Assembly (NCBI RefSeq): GCF_020400585.1
Contig: NZ_JAINVF010000001.1
Span: 434,001 to 498,000, forward strand
From: Streptomyces sp. NK08204
Lineage (GTDB): Bacteria; Actinomycetota; Actinomycetes; Streptomycetales; Streptomycetaceae
Reading direction: 5' to 3'
DNA length: 64,000 bases
A program made the position numbers and the translations under genes. Shown in pieces: positions 28,478 to 37,330 of the stretch (the first letter of the stretch is position 1; each line of letters starts with the position of its first letter). The notes beneath the pieces were generated by a model that was not told where the DNA came from, did not search any database, and was given only the letters and a program-made list of their open reading frames with translations.

Positions 28478-29902
28478 GTGAACTGGTTCAACGCACCCGA
28501 CTACTGGCTGAGCCGGCTGGTCCTGCAGCGGGCTCTGGCAGCGCTGTATCTCGTCGCGTTCCTGACGGCGGCCCGGCAGTTCCGGGCGCTGCTGGGCGAG
28601 CGCGGCATACTGCCGATCCCCCGTTTCGTGGCGCGAGTGCCGTTCAAGCGGGCGCCGAGCCTGTTCCAACTGCGCTATTCGGACCGCCTTTTCTCCGCCT
28701 GCGCCTGGACGGGCTGCGCAGTCTCGGCCGCTCTGCTGGCCGGAGCCGACTCCCGACTGCCGCTGTGGGCCGGGATGATGCTGTGGCTGGTGCCGTGGGC
28801 GCTGTACCTGTCGATCGTCAACGTGGGCCAGACCTGGTATGCGTTCGGCTGGGAGTCATTGCTCCTGGAGACCGGTTTTCTTGCCGTGTTCCTCGGCAAC
28901 GACAAGGTCGCGCCGCCGATCGTGGTGCTGTTCCTGCTGCGCTGGATCCTGTTCCGGGTCGAGTTCGGAGCCGGTCTGATCAAGATTCGCGGCGACGCGT
29001 GCTGGCGCAAGCTGACCTGCCTGGACTACCACCACGAGACACAGCCGATGCCGGGCCCGCTCAGCTGGTTCTTCCACCACCTGCCCAAACCGCTGCACCG
29101 GATGGAGGTGGCCGCGAACCACTTCACCCAGCTGGCCGTGCCCTTCCTGTTGTTCACGCCCCAGCCGATCGCCTCGGCCGCCGCCGCGCTGATGATCGTC
29201 ACCCAGCTGTGGCTGGTGCTGTCGGGCAATTTCTCCTGGCTGAACTGGATCACCGTCGTCCTGGCGGTGTCCGCGCTCCGGCTCCCGACGACCGCTCCGT
29301 CCGTACCCGCCGCACCCCTGTGGTACGAGGTCGTGGTGCTCGCCGTCGCCGCGCTCCTGCTGTACCTGAGCCACCGCCCGGTGATGAACATGATCTCCCG
29401 CCGTCAGATCATGAACCGCTCCTTCGACCCGCTGCACCTGGTGAACACCTACGGCGCGTTCGGCAGCGTCAGCCAGGTCCGCTACGAGGTGGTGATCGAG
29501 GGCACGCTGGACGAGGTACCGCGCGAGGACTCCGACTGGCGGGAGTACGAGTTCAGGGGCAAGCCCGGCGATCCACGGCACTGGCCGCGCCAGTTCGCGC
29601 CCTATCATCTGCGGCTGGACTGGCTGATGTGGTTCGCCGCGCTCTCACCGGGCTACGCCGGGGAATGGTTCGGGGGTCTGGTGGAGCGCCTGCTGGAGAA
29701 CGACCGAGACACCCTGCGCCTGCTGCGCCGCTCCCCCTTCCCGCCGAGCACCCCGCCCCGCTGCGTCCGCGCCCGGCTCTTCCGTTACCGGTACACCACC
29801 TGGCGCGAGCTGCGCGCGACCGGGGCCTGCTGGGAGCGGACCTACGTCCGGACCTACATGCCTCCGGTGCGACTGGAGGAGGCCCCGGCCCGCCGGTGGT
29901 GA
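28478..29902 (+). CDS. Lipase maturation factor family membrane protein
   Basis: 474 residues with several membrane helices and the conserved LMF stretches: WYAFGWESLLLETGFLAVFL, RFRVEFGAGLIKIRGD-type segment, LTCLDYHHETQPMPGPLSW, NTYGAFGSV and a tail rich in W and Y. Eukaryotic LMF1 folds lipases in the ER; bacterial members are membrane proteins of unclear function. GTG 28478 follows GGGAG and overlaps the stop of an 8-codon reading frame (ATG 28455, GTGA overlap). Divergent from the DUF6777 lipoprotein gene. Confidence 0.85.
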   Translation: MNWFNAPDYWLSRLVLQRALAALYLVAFLTAARQFRALLGERGILPIPRFVARVPFKRAPSLFQLRYSDRLFSACAWTGCAVSAALLAGADSRLPLWAGMMLWLVPWALYLSIVNVGQTWYAFGWESLLLETGFLAVFLGNDKVAPPIVVLFLLRWILFRVEFGAGLIKIRGDACWRKLTCLDYHHETQPMPGPLSWFFHHLPKPLHRMEVAANHFTQLAVPFLLFTPQPIASAAAALMIVTQLWLVLSGNFSWLNWITVVLAVSALRLPTTAPSVPAAPLWYEVVVLAVAALLLYLSHRPVMNMISRRQIMNRSFDPLHLVNTYGAFGSVSQVRYEVVIEGTLDEVPREDSDWREYEFRGKPGDPRHWPRQFAPYHLRLDWLMWFAALSPGYAGEWFGGLVERLLENDRDTLRLLRRSPFPPSTPPRCVRARLFRYRYTTWRELRATGACWERTYVRTYMPPVRLEEAPARRW

Positions 29903-30148
29903 ACCTCGGGCGCCGCCGTGCCCGCCGGGTCCTCGGCGGCACGCCGCCCCCGACCGCGCTCGTCCGTGGACGGCCATGCGGCCCGCGCGGTGGGCGCCCC
30001 GGTGCCCCGGCTCACGGGTCGGGGCAGTACGGCGGCCCTCCCGTCAACCACCCGAGCCGGCAAGGTTCTTGAAGGAACGGCCGCCGTTACGATGAATGCC
30101 CTCCGGCCTCTTCAGGGACAGGCCGGCGCCGGGACAAGGAGTACGGCC
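29903..30148. promoter_or_regulatory. Upstream region of the trypsin-NACHT operon
   Basis: No gene is seen. A TACGAT -10-like hexamer at 30088-30093, with only a weak -35 (GTTCTT, 30065-30070), could start the operon about 50 nt before the TTG at 30149. TTCTTGAAGGAA (30066-30077) is a short imperfect dyad overlapping the -35. Confidence 0.3.
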
Positions 30149-30505
30149 TTGGACGAGGAACTGGACGCGGGCGGCGAGACGGTCGTTCCGGTCGAGATCG
30201 ACGGTCAGAAGGTGCTGCTGGCGATCGGGCCGGGCGGCCGGAAGGCGGCTTCGGAGCTCGGCGAGGAAGAGGAGATCGGCTGGCGTCGCCCCCGTCTGGA
30301 GCCCGTGCTCGACGGCCTGACGGCGGTCGCCCGCGCCATGGGAACGCGGTTGCGGCAGACCGGGGCGTCCAAGGCGACGGTCGAGTTCGGCTGCGACGTC
30401 TCCTTCGACACCGGTCAGTTCCTGGCCGTGGTGGGCAAGGCGTCGTCCAGGTCCACCTGGAAGGTCACCCTGGAATGGACCGCCCCGGAGGCTCCGGGAG
30501 CCTAG
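30149..30505 (+). CDS. Trypco1 (CU044_2847-type) small protein
   Basis: 118 residues of the 'trypsin-co-occurring domain 1' type: VVPVEIDGQKVLLAIGP, ASELGEEEEIGWRRP, LDGLTAVARAMGTRLRQTGA, TVEFGCDVSFDTGQFLAVVG and a final VTLEWT strand. Such proteins are found next to trypsin-like domain NTPases and are thought to be partner or adaptor modules in conflict/signalling systems; the biochemical role is unknown. TTG 30149 follows AAGGAG with 7-nt spacing and starts the conserved part. Its stop is 2 nt before the NACHT gene. Confidence 0.8.
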   Translation: MDEELDAGGETVVPVEIDGQKVLLAIGPGGRKAASELGEEEEIGWRRPRLEPVLDGLTAVARAMGTRLRQTGASKATVEFGCDVSFDTGQFLAVVGKASSRSTWKVTLEWTAPEAPGA

Positions 30506-30507
30506 GG

Positions 30508-33500
30508 GTGCACGGCTGGACAGAGCAACTGGAGGCGGCGACCGTCGCCCTGGACCTCCCGGACGGCGACGGATACGGGACCGGCTTCGTCATCGCCCCC
30601 GGAGTGCTGGTGACCTGCGCCCATGTCGTCGCCGGAGCGCGAGGCGTACGGGCGCGGATCGTCAGGACGGGGCAGGAACTCGCGGTCTCGCTGTCGGACG
30701 ACGAACAGCACAAGGCCGCCAACGGACTGGACCTGGCGTTCCTGCGCTTCGACGCGGAGGCCACCCGCACCGGCCTGGTGCTCACGGCCCCCGCACTGTC
30801 GCCCGGCGACCGCATGCGGGCCCACGGCCACCCGCAGGGGCACTACCGGCCGGGCCAGTGGGCCACCCTGGAGTATCTCGGCGACTCCCGGCTCACCTTC
30901 GACGACTCCATGCCCATGCCCCGCGGCTACGGCACACCGGTCGGCAGTGGCTACAGCGGCAGCCCGGTGGTCAACGAACGCACCGGCGCGGTCTGCGGGA
31001 TGCTGGCGCGCTCCGACAAGGCCGGCAGCGCGCACCTGGTGCCCATCGCGGAGATCCTGGCGCGGTGCGCGGCAGCGGAGCCGCCGGTCGCCTGGCTGAG
31101 CACCCTGACCGACGCGCAGCTGCGCTCGGGCGGGTTCCGTCACCCGGGACCGGACCTCCGGGACTATCTGCAGGCTGCGCGGGCCGAGGCGGACGAACAC
31201 CCCTACGCGATGCTGCTGAGCGACACCCGGGACATCCCGCTGTCCACGGTGTATGTCCAGCAGGAGGCGGCCGACGTCCTGGACGCGCCCGACCGGCAGC
31301 CGGCCGGGAAGAAACGGCCCGCCGCCGAGAGCGTTCTCGACACCAAGCGTCATGTGCTGTTCACGGGTGGCGCGGGCGCGGGCAAGTCGAGCCTGCTGCG
31401 CCGCCTGACGTACACCGCGGCCAACGCCTGGCTCGAGGACCCGGCGCGAGCGCCGTCGTATATTCCCGTGCGGGTGGCCGCCGACCAGCTCGGGGACCGC
31501 CCCCTCCCGGAGGCGCTGGCCGACGCCGTACGACGGGACCTCACGAGCCTGCGCCGTTCGCCGTCGCCGGAGTTCTTCGCCTCCGCCCCGCTGCCGGGCG
31601 TGGACTGGCTCGTGTGCATCGACAGCCTCGACGAGGTCCTGAACTCGGAGACACGTAACAAGGTCATCCAGATCATCCACCGCTGGGCCACGCGCGAGCC
31701 GCACATGCGGTTCGTGGTGGCCAGCCGTTCCCTGGTCACCTCGGAGATGCACAAGCTGAAGGCCCTGGAGCGGTACTCCCTCCTCGAATTCGGGGACGAG
31801 GAGATCACGAAGGTCGCCAAGGCATGGTTCGAGGCACTGGAGGTACCGGACGCGGCACGGCGGGCGAGCTGGCTGCTCGCCGATCTCCGCCACGGGCGGC
31901 TCGGCGAGGTCGCGAAGAACCCGCTGTACCTGACCATGATCTGCGTGGTGACAGCCTCGGGTGAACTTCCCCGCAACCCGGCCGACCTGTACGCCCGGTT
32001 CATCAAGCTGCTGCGGCGCAAGGGAGCCCAGCACCTCGGGCGCGGCGGGGCGGGCAGCTACGGGATCACACCCGACCTCCTGTCCCGGGTGCACGACGTA
32101 CTCGGCCCGGTGGCCGAGCGGCGGCAGGCCGGAGACACGCGCCCGCTGCTCGAGCAGGTGCTCGACCTGCTCGCCCCCGACGGCCCCGACGAGCCCGTGG
32201 AGCAGGACGTCGTCCTGCGGGCCCTCACGTTCACGGGGCTGCTCACCGAGCGGTCCGGCCAACTCCACTTCCTGCACCACACGATCCAGGAGTACCTCGC
32301 GGGCTGTGGCATCGCCGGGCGGCTGAGCCCACGCGATCCGGAGGCGCTGCACATCCTGCGCGAGGCGATCGCCGCCGAACGGCCGAACGTGATCCTGTTC
32401 ATGGCCGCGGCCTGGCGGGCCCGGGGTCACGCGCTCGACGAGTTCCTGCGCACCGCCATGAAGGCGGGCGGCTGGCGGGAGCTGCTGCTGTGCGCGACCG
32501 TCCTGAGCGACGAGGCGAGCACCGACCGGGAGCTGGTGGCCTGGTTCGCGCGGGCCGTGATCAAGGTGTACGGGCGGAGCGTCTCGGCCGGCGGCGACAT
32601 CGGCACGAGCACGGTGCTGGCCCGGCTGTACGCGGTGCTCCACGAGGACGACCTGAGGGACATCGTCCGGGACCGGACGGTCCCGGACTGGCCACGCCTG
32701 GACGCGCTGGAGAGCTATGTGCGCCGGGCGGGGCACGGGGCCGCGGCACTGGCCGCCGCACTGGCCGGGGAACCGGATCTCGCCCCCGTAGCGCGGCTGA
32801 CCGCGGTCGGGCTGACCGCCGAGGCAGGGGACCCGTCCACCGCCTGCGCCCGGCTCACGGCCATCGCACACGACCCCTCTCACCCACCCGGCAGCCGGCT
32901 CTCGGCCGCCGCCATGCTGCTGTCGTACGACGCTGCCGCCGCAGCGGAACTGCTCGCCCAGCTGCTGGGGACCATGCAGGAAATCCTGGACATCGACCTC
33001 ACCAGGGAACTGCGCGACATCCGAAACCAGGCGGATCCGGAGACACGGATCACGCTGAGCAAGGCGTTGGCACAGAACCCGGCCCTCGACGGGACGAGCG
33101 CCCACGAGTCCCGGTACCTGCTCGGGACCCTGCTCGGGACCGCGGCCCCCTTCGAAGAACTGGCCCAGGACCGTTCCGCCCCCGTGTACCTGCGCGTCCG
33201 GGCGCTGGACCATCTGCCCGCCGAACACCCCCTCCTGTCACGTGTGTTGCCCGGGCTGCTACGGAATCCGGACGCGTGCGACGGGGCGGTGGACTCCGCC
33301 CTGTACCGGGTGCGTGACGCGCGTCTGCTGGAAACGGCTGCGCGAGACGGCCGCTTGGGGGAATCCGCCCGCACCATGGCCATCACGCGACTCATCGAGC
33401 TGGGCCGACTGGACGCCGCCGGCTCCTGCGTCGACGCAGTGCTGTCCGAGTCGTCGGACCACAGCGTCATGCAACTCTCCGCCATTCTGCTTGAACTGGG

Positions 33501-35253
33501 GCAGACCGGCAGGTTCAGAGAGCTGCTGCTCTCGGTGGTGACCGACCCTGACATGCCCGCGGACCTGCGCACCGACTGCATCGCACGCCTGGCCGACACC
33601 GGGCATGCGGGGGCGGGACGCGACACACTGCTGAGACTCGCCGCTGACCCGGACATCGCGGCCTCCGACCGGCTGTCGGCCGTCCGTCGCCTCCATGCCG
33701 AGGACACAGCGGCTCGGGAGCAGACTCTCGTCGCCATGGCCTCGGACGTCACGCTGCCCCCATCGGTGCGCCACAAGGTCGCGCAGCTCCTGCTGAACGC
33801 TGGCCGACGGGACACGGCAGCAGGTGCGTTGCGTGCTCTCGCCGAGGACTCCTCGTGCGGACTGGAATACCGGGTGAACGCCCTCGCGGAGCTGGCCGAG
33901 ATCGACCTGCGTGCGGCCTCCGAGGCACTGCACCGGGTCCTGGACGAGACCGGTGTCCCGGACGAGCAGATGTGGAAGCTGATCGATCTCGCCGACGCCC
34001 TGGTCCCGGACACCTCGCTGCACGGTCGCCTGGAGGAGCTGCTCGACGACGTGACCGTCCCCGTGGCCTCCCTGCTGCGGATCGAGGCGGACCACGGCGA
34101 GCACCGGTCCGCGCTGGTGCCGCTGATGCGTGCGCTCGACCGGATCGCCGACGACCCGCGTACGGAGCCCGGTCCACGATGTCAGGCTGTCGCCCGTTCG
34201 TGCGGCTGGACCCCTTACCCCCGGTGGCGGAAACGGATGGCCGGGCTGGACCCGGACCCGCTGCTGCGTCTCGCCCTGCACGTGGAGGCAGCCTCGGTCA
34301 GCAGCTATGTACCGTCACCCGGGTACTGGGAGTTGCTGTCCTTCGGCCGTACGACACGGAACGACCTGGCCAGTCCGACCGGGGCGCTCGCGGGCGTGGA
34401 TCCGCAAGCGGCCCTGGACCAGTGGCTCGAACTGCTCGAACAACGTGAGGCATCCGCCGTCACCGCACTGCGGCCCCTGTACCGGCTGGTCCGCGGCGAG
34501 GCTCTGCAGCCGAGAGTCGACGCCCTCCTGCTCGCCTGGGCCGAGGACCCACAGGCTCCCCTGGCCGACCGGATCGCCGCCGTGGAGATCATGGATCCGA
34601 TGACGAACCAGACGGATACGGCAGGCTGGTACAAGCTGGCCGCCGACCTCGCCACTCCGCACGATCTGCGCTCTCACATCTGCGAGTTGCTGCCTGCAAG
34701 CGGCGTCCACAACCGCATCCCCCTCGCCCGGACACTGGCCGCCGACCCGGCCGCTCCCCTGCCCGCCCGGGCCCAGGCCGCGGCGCTCCTCGCCGAAGAC
34801 CTCGGCGAGGAAGGCCGTGCCGTCCTCCGCGCCCTGTCCAACCCCGACACCACCGACCCCGAGGCCCACCTGGCCGCAGCCGCCGCCTGGGACGAGCTGG
34901 ACGTGGGCAACGAGGCGGTCGCCGCCTACCGCCGGGTCCTGGACGCCGAGGGCACCGCGGCCGGGCACCGGGTGCGGGCGGCGAGCGGGATGGCCAGGTA
35001 CCGCCCGGTACGGCACGTGGCCCGCCGGGTCCTGGCCACCGTGCTCGGCGACTCGGCCGCTGCCGCCGGGGTCCGGATCGAGGCGGCGACGGCACTCCTG
35101 ACCCTGCGCGAGACCGCCGAGGCCCACCTCGGCCTCTTCCGTCTCGCCCGCGAGCCGGGCCTCGCCGACGCCGAGCGGAACCGGATCCGGGAGCTGCTCC
35201 CGCCCGACCTGCGCGAGGAAACGTACCGACGAGCAGCCGAGGAGTGCCGTTGA
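30508..35253 (+). CDS. Trypsin-like protease-NACHT NTPase-helical repeat protein
   Basis: 1,581 residues. (1) Trypsin-like domain (1-185) with the triad His39 (VTCAHVV), Asp75 (NGLDLAFLR) and Ser150 (GYSGSP). (2) Linker with RDIPLSTVYVQQ, typical just before NACHT. (3) NACHT NTPase: Walker A GGAGAGKS at 287-294, Walker B LVCIDSLDE at 368-376, and sensor VVASRS. (4) About 900 residues of ~35-40-residue alpha-helical repeats to the end. This is a STAND-type sensor with a protease effector; ligand binding by the repeats should free or activate the protease. GTG 30508 has GGGAG upstream. Downstream, the amidase start overlaps its stop. Confidence 0.9.
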   Translation: MHGWTEQLEAATVALDLPDGDGYGTGFVIAPGVLVTCAHVVAGARGVRARIVRTGQELAVSLSDDEQHKAANGLDLAFLRFDAEATRTGLVLTAPALSPGDRMRAHGHPQGHYRPGQWATLEYLGDSRLTFDDSMPMPRGYGTPVGSGYSGSPVVNERTGAVCGMLARSDKAGSAHLVPIAEILARCAAAEPPVAWLSTLTDAQLRSGGFRHPGPDLRDYLQAARAEADEHPYAMLLSDTRDIPLSTVYVQQEAADVLDAPDRQPAGKKRPAAESVLDTKRHVLFTGGAGAGKSSLLRRLTYTAANAWLEDPARAPSYIPVRVAADQLGDRPLPEALADAVRRDLTSLRRSPSPEFFASAPLPGVDWLVCIDSLDEVLNSETRNKVIQIIHRWATREPHMRFVVASRSLVTSEMHKLKALERYSLLEFGDEEITKVAKAWFEALEVPDAARRASWLLADLRHGRLGEVAKNPLYLTMICVVTASGELPRNPADLYARFIKLLRRKGAQHLGRGGAGSYGITPDLLSRVHDVLGPVAERRQAGDTRPLLEQVLDLLAPDGPDEPVEQDVVLRALTFTGLLTERSGQLHFLHHTIQEYLAGCGIAGRLSPRDPEALHILREAIAAERPNVILFMAAAWRARGHALDEFLRTAMKAGGWRELLLCATVLSDEASTDRELVAWFARAVIKVYGRSVSAGGDIGTSTVLARLYAVLHEDDLRDIVRDRTVPDWPRLDALESYVRRAGHGAAALAAALAGEPDLAPVARLTAVGLTAEAGDPSTACARLTAIAHDPSHPPGSRLSAAAMLLSYDAAAAAELLAQLLGTMQEILDIDLTRELRDIRNQADPETRITLSKALAQNPALDGTSAHESRYLLGTLLGTAAPFEELAQDRSAPVYLRVRALDHLPAEHPLLSRVLPGLLRNPDACDGAVDSALYRVRDARLLETAARDGRLGESARTMAITRLIELGRLDAAGSCVDAVLSESSDHSVMQLSAILLELGQTGRFRELLLSVVTDPDMPADLRTDCIARLADTGHAGAGRDTLLRLAADPDIAASDRLSAVRRLHAEDTAAREQTLVAMASDVTLPPSVRHKVAQLLLNAGRRDTAAGALRALAEDSSCGLEYRVNALAELAEIDLRAASEALHRVLDETGVPDEQMWKLIDLADALVPDTSLHGRLEELLDDVTVPVASLLRIEADHGEHRSALVPLMRALDRIADDPRTEPGPRCQAVARSCGWTPYPRWRKRMAGLDPDPLLRLALHVEAASVSSYVPSPGYWELLSFGRTTRNDLASPTGALAGVDPQAALDQWLELLEQREASAVTALRPLYRLVRGEALQPRVDALLLAWAEDPQAPLADRIAAVEIMDPMTNQTDTAGWYKLAADLATPHDLRSHICELLPASGVHNRIPLARTLAADPAAPLPARAQAAALLAEDLGEEGRAVLRALSNPDTTDPEAHLAAAAAWDELDVGNEAVAAYRRVLDAEGTAAGHRVRAASGMARYRPVRHVARRVLATVLGDSAAAAGVRIEAATALLTLRETAEAHLGLFRLAREPGLADAERNRIRELLPPDLREETYRRAAEECR

Positions 35254-36593
35254 GCAACTGGGTCGGACGCAGCGCCGCCGAGATCGCCGCCGCAGTGCGC
35301 GGGAAGCGGGCCACGCCACGCGAGGTGGTCGCGGAGCACCTCGCGCGGATCGAGCGGGCCGACGGCCGGATCGGAGCGTTCCGCAAGGTCCGGGCCAAGG
35401 CCGCGCTCGCCGAGGCGGACGCGGTGGGGTCCCGTCCGGAGCTGGCCGGCCTGCCGCTCGCCGGGGTGCCCGTGGCGGTGAAGGACAACCTGGCCGTGCG
35501 CGGCGAGTCCCACCGCGACGGCTCCCGAGCGACCGCGGACACTCCGGCCGCCGAGGACCACGTCACCGTGGCCCGGCTGCGCGCGGCCGGTGCCGTGGTC
35601 GTGGGACTGACGAACGTGCCCGAGCTGTGCATCTTCGGTACGACCGAGGGGGTCTACGGCACGTCCCGCAATCCGTGGGACACCTCCCGGTCGGCGGGCG
35701 GCTCCTCCGGCGGCAGCGCGGCGGCGGTGGCCGCGGGGCTGGTCCCCCTCGCCCTCGGCAACGACGGCATGGGCTCACTGCGCATCCCGGCGGCGAACTG
35801 CGGGCTGGTCACGCTGAAGCCGGGGCACGGCGTGGTGCCGGCCGGCATCGGCAACGGTGACTGGTTCGGCATGTCGGAGAACGGCCCGCTCGCCACCACG
35901 GTCGAGGATCTTCGGCTGATGCTGTCGGTCCTCGCGGACGCGGAGTTCGCCCGGCCGGAGCAGCGGGAGGCGCCGCGGCGCCGTATCGCCGTCGCCCTGC
36001 GCAGTCCGCTCGCCGGGGTGAGCGTGAGCAAGCCGTACACGACCGCGCTACGGCAGGCGGCCGGGGTGCTGGCGCGGGCCGGGCACCGGGTGCGGCGGGC
36101 CGAGCCGCCGTACCCGCTCCTGCTGGGCCTGACCGCGCTTCAGCACTGGACGGCGGGTACGGCGGTGGACGCGGAGGGACTGGACCCCGCGCTGCTGGCC
36201 CGGCGTACCCGGGTGCACGCGACGGTGGGCCGGCGGTTCGTCCGCACGGTCCGTACGGGCGACAGCCGCGAGCGGCTGCGCGCCCGCCTCGCGCCCTTCT
36301 TCGCCGAGCACGACGTCCTGCTGACCCCGGCCCTGGCCCGCCGGTCCCCCAAGGCCGGCCCGTGGCACGAGCGCGGCTGGCTGCGCAACATCCTGGCCGA
36401 CACCGCGTACTCGCCGTTCACCCCGCCCTGGAACCTGACCGGCTGGCCGGCCATGTCGGTCCCCTTCGGCAGCCTCGCCTCGGGCGCGCCCTGCGCCGTA
36501 CAACTGGTCGGCCGCACCGGCACGGAGCGGGATCTGCTGGAGCTGGCGGAGGAGTTGGAAGCGCTGCGACCGTGGCGGCGGACGGCGCCATGA
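35250..36593 (+). CDS. Amidase-signature family hydrolase
   Basis: 447 residues with the complete Ser-cisSer-Lys triad: Lys78 (VAVKDN), Ser152 (SAGGSSGGSAA) and Ser176 (DGMGSLRIPA, where the family more often has GGSIR). The substrate cannot be told from sequence. I chose the TTG at 35250 because it overlaps the NACHT gene's stop (TTGA) and GAGGAG lies 7 nt upstream; the GTG at 35244 would be too close to that site. The overlap implies translational coupling, so this enzyme may belong functionally with the trypsin-NACHT protein. Confidence 0.88.
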   Translation: MSNWVGRSAAEIAAAVRGKRATPREVVAEHLARIERADGRIGAFRKVRAKAALAEADAVGSRPELAGLPLAGVPVAVKDNLAVRGESHRDGSRATADTPAAEDHVTVARLRAAGAVVVGLTNVPELCIFGTTEGVYGTSRNPWDTSRSAGGSSGGSAAAVAAGLVPLALGNDGMGSLRIPAANCGLVTLKPGHGVVPAGIGNGDWFGMSENGPLATTVEDLRLMLSVLADAEFARPEQREAPRRRIAVALRSPLAGVSVSKPYTTALRQAAGVLARAGHRVRRAEPPYPLLLGLTALQHWTAGTAVDAEGLDPALLARRTRVHATVGRRFVRTVRTGDSRERLRARLAPFFAEHDVLLTPALARRSPKAGPWHERGWLRNILADTAYSPFTPPWNLTGWPAMSVPFGSLASGAPCAVQLVGRTGTERDLLELAEELEALRPWRRTAP

Positions 36594-36611
36594 CGGTTCG
36601 CCCGACGTTCT

Positions 36612-37097
36612 TCAGTCGAGCGCCCGGTACATGATGTGCAGGCCCACCCGGCCGTGCCGGGGATGGTCGTAGGCCTGCGGGATCGTGGCCAGGATCGTGA
36701 AGCCGAGGGAGGTCCAGAGTTTCACGGCCGGGTTGGTCTCGACCACTGCGTTGAAGACCATCGCCCGGTAGCCGTGGGCCGCGGCCTCGGCCAGGACGTG
36801 TTCGGCCAGGGCCCGGCCGACGCCCTGGCCGGAGTGGTCGGGATCCACCATGAAGCCCGCGTTGGCCACGTCCGAGGCCGGTCCCGCGTAGTTGGGGGTG
36901 AGGTACGCCGATCCGATGACGGCGCCGGCGGGATCCACCGCCACGTAGACGCGCTTGGCAGGACTCATCCACAACGCGCGGGCCGCCTGCTCCGAGGTGT
37001 CGGGGTCCCAGGCGTAGGTCTCGGCGGCGGCGACGATCCGGTGCCAAAAAGGCCAGATCCGCGGCCAGTCGCCGGCCACGGCCTCTCTGATCAGCAT
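36612..37097 (-). CDS. GNAT acetyltransferase
   Basis: 161 residues with a full GNAT fold: VIGSAYLTPNYAG strand, acetyl-CoA loop (DHSGQGVGRALAEHVLAEAA), then GYRAMVFNAVVETNPAVKLW and SLGF. Similar to phosphinothricin-type acetyltransferases, with unknown substrate. ATG 37097. Convergent with the amidase gene (18 nt apart). Confidence 0.85.
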   Translation of the reverse strand: MLIREAVAGDWPRIWPFWHRIVAAAETYAWDPDTSEQAARALWMSPAKRVYVAVDPAGAVIGSAYLTPNYAGPASDVANAGFMVDPDHSGQGVGRALAEHVLAEAAAHGYRAMVFNAVVETNPAVKLWTSLGFTILATIPQAYDHPRHGRVGLHIMYRALD

Positions 37098-37153
37098 GGG
37101 CGTGAGTCTGTCACGCCCACGCGTGCGGCGATCGCGGTACTCCCGCCCCGGAC

Positions 37154-37330
37154 TCAGTCCACGCTGGGAAGGATGTGCGGTTCGGCGAGGTCGTCCTCGT
37201 AGCCGGCCAGGCGGATCGGCGCTGACCGCGCCCACACCTCGAGGCTGCCGAGTTCGTCGGACCGCCGCCGGCCGATGCGCTCCGTGGGTTCCTCGGGGCG
37301 TTCTTCGCGATTCGTCTTCTCCGGTGTCAC
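37154..37330 (-). CDS. 58-residue small protein of unknown function
   Basis: A short gene with an excellent ribosome site (AAGGAG, 7 nt before GTG 37330) and good codon bias. The N-terminal half is highly charged (EKTNREERPEEPTERIGRRR). The C-terminal half is compact and hydrophobic-aromatic (LEVWARSAPIRLAGYEDD, ending EPHILPSVD). No signal peptide, helix or cysteines. I do not recognise the family. It lies 56 nt upstream of the same-strand acetyltransferase, possibly in one transcript. A short peptide with a charged leader-like half and a distinct tail could be a regulator or a modified-peptide precursor; neither is shown. Confidence 0.7.
   Translation of the reverse strand: MTPEKTNREERPEEPTERIGRRRSDELGSLEVWARSAPIRLAGYEDDLAEPHILPSVD

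Noticed and set aside
30475..30507. ATG 30475 as start of the trypsin-NACHT protein
   Set aside because: It would overlap the Trypco1 gene by 31 nt and has a weaker ribosome site than GTG 30508.
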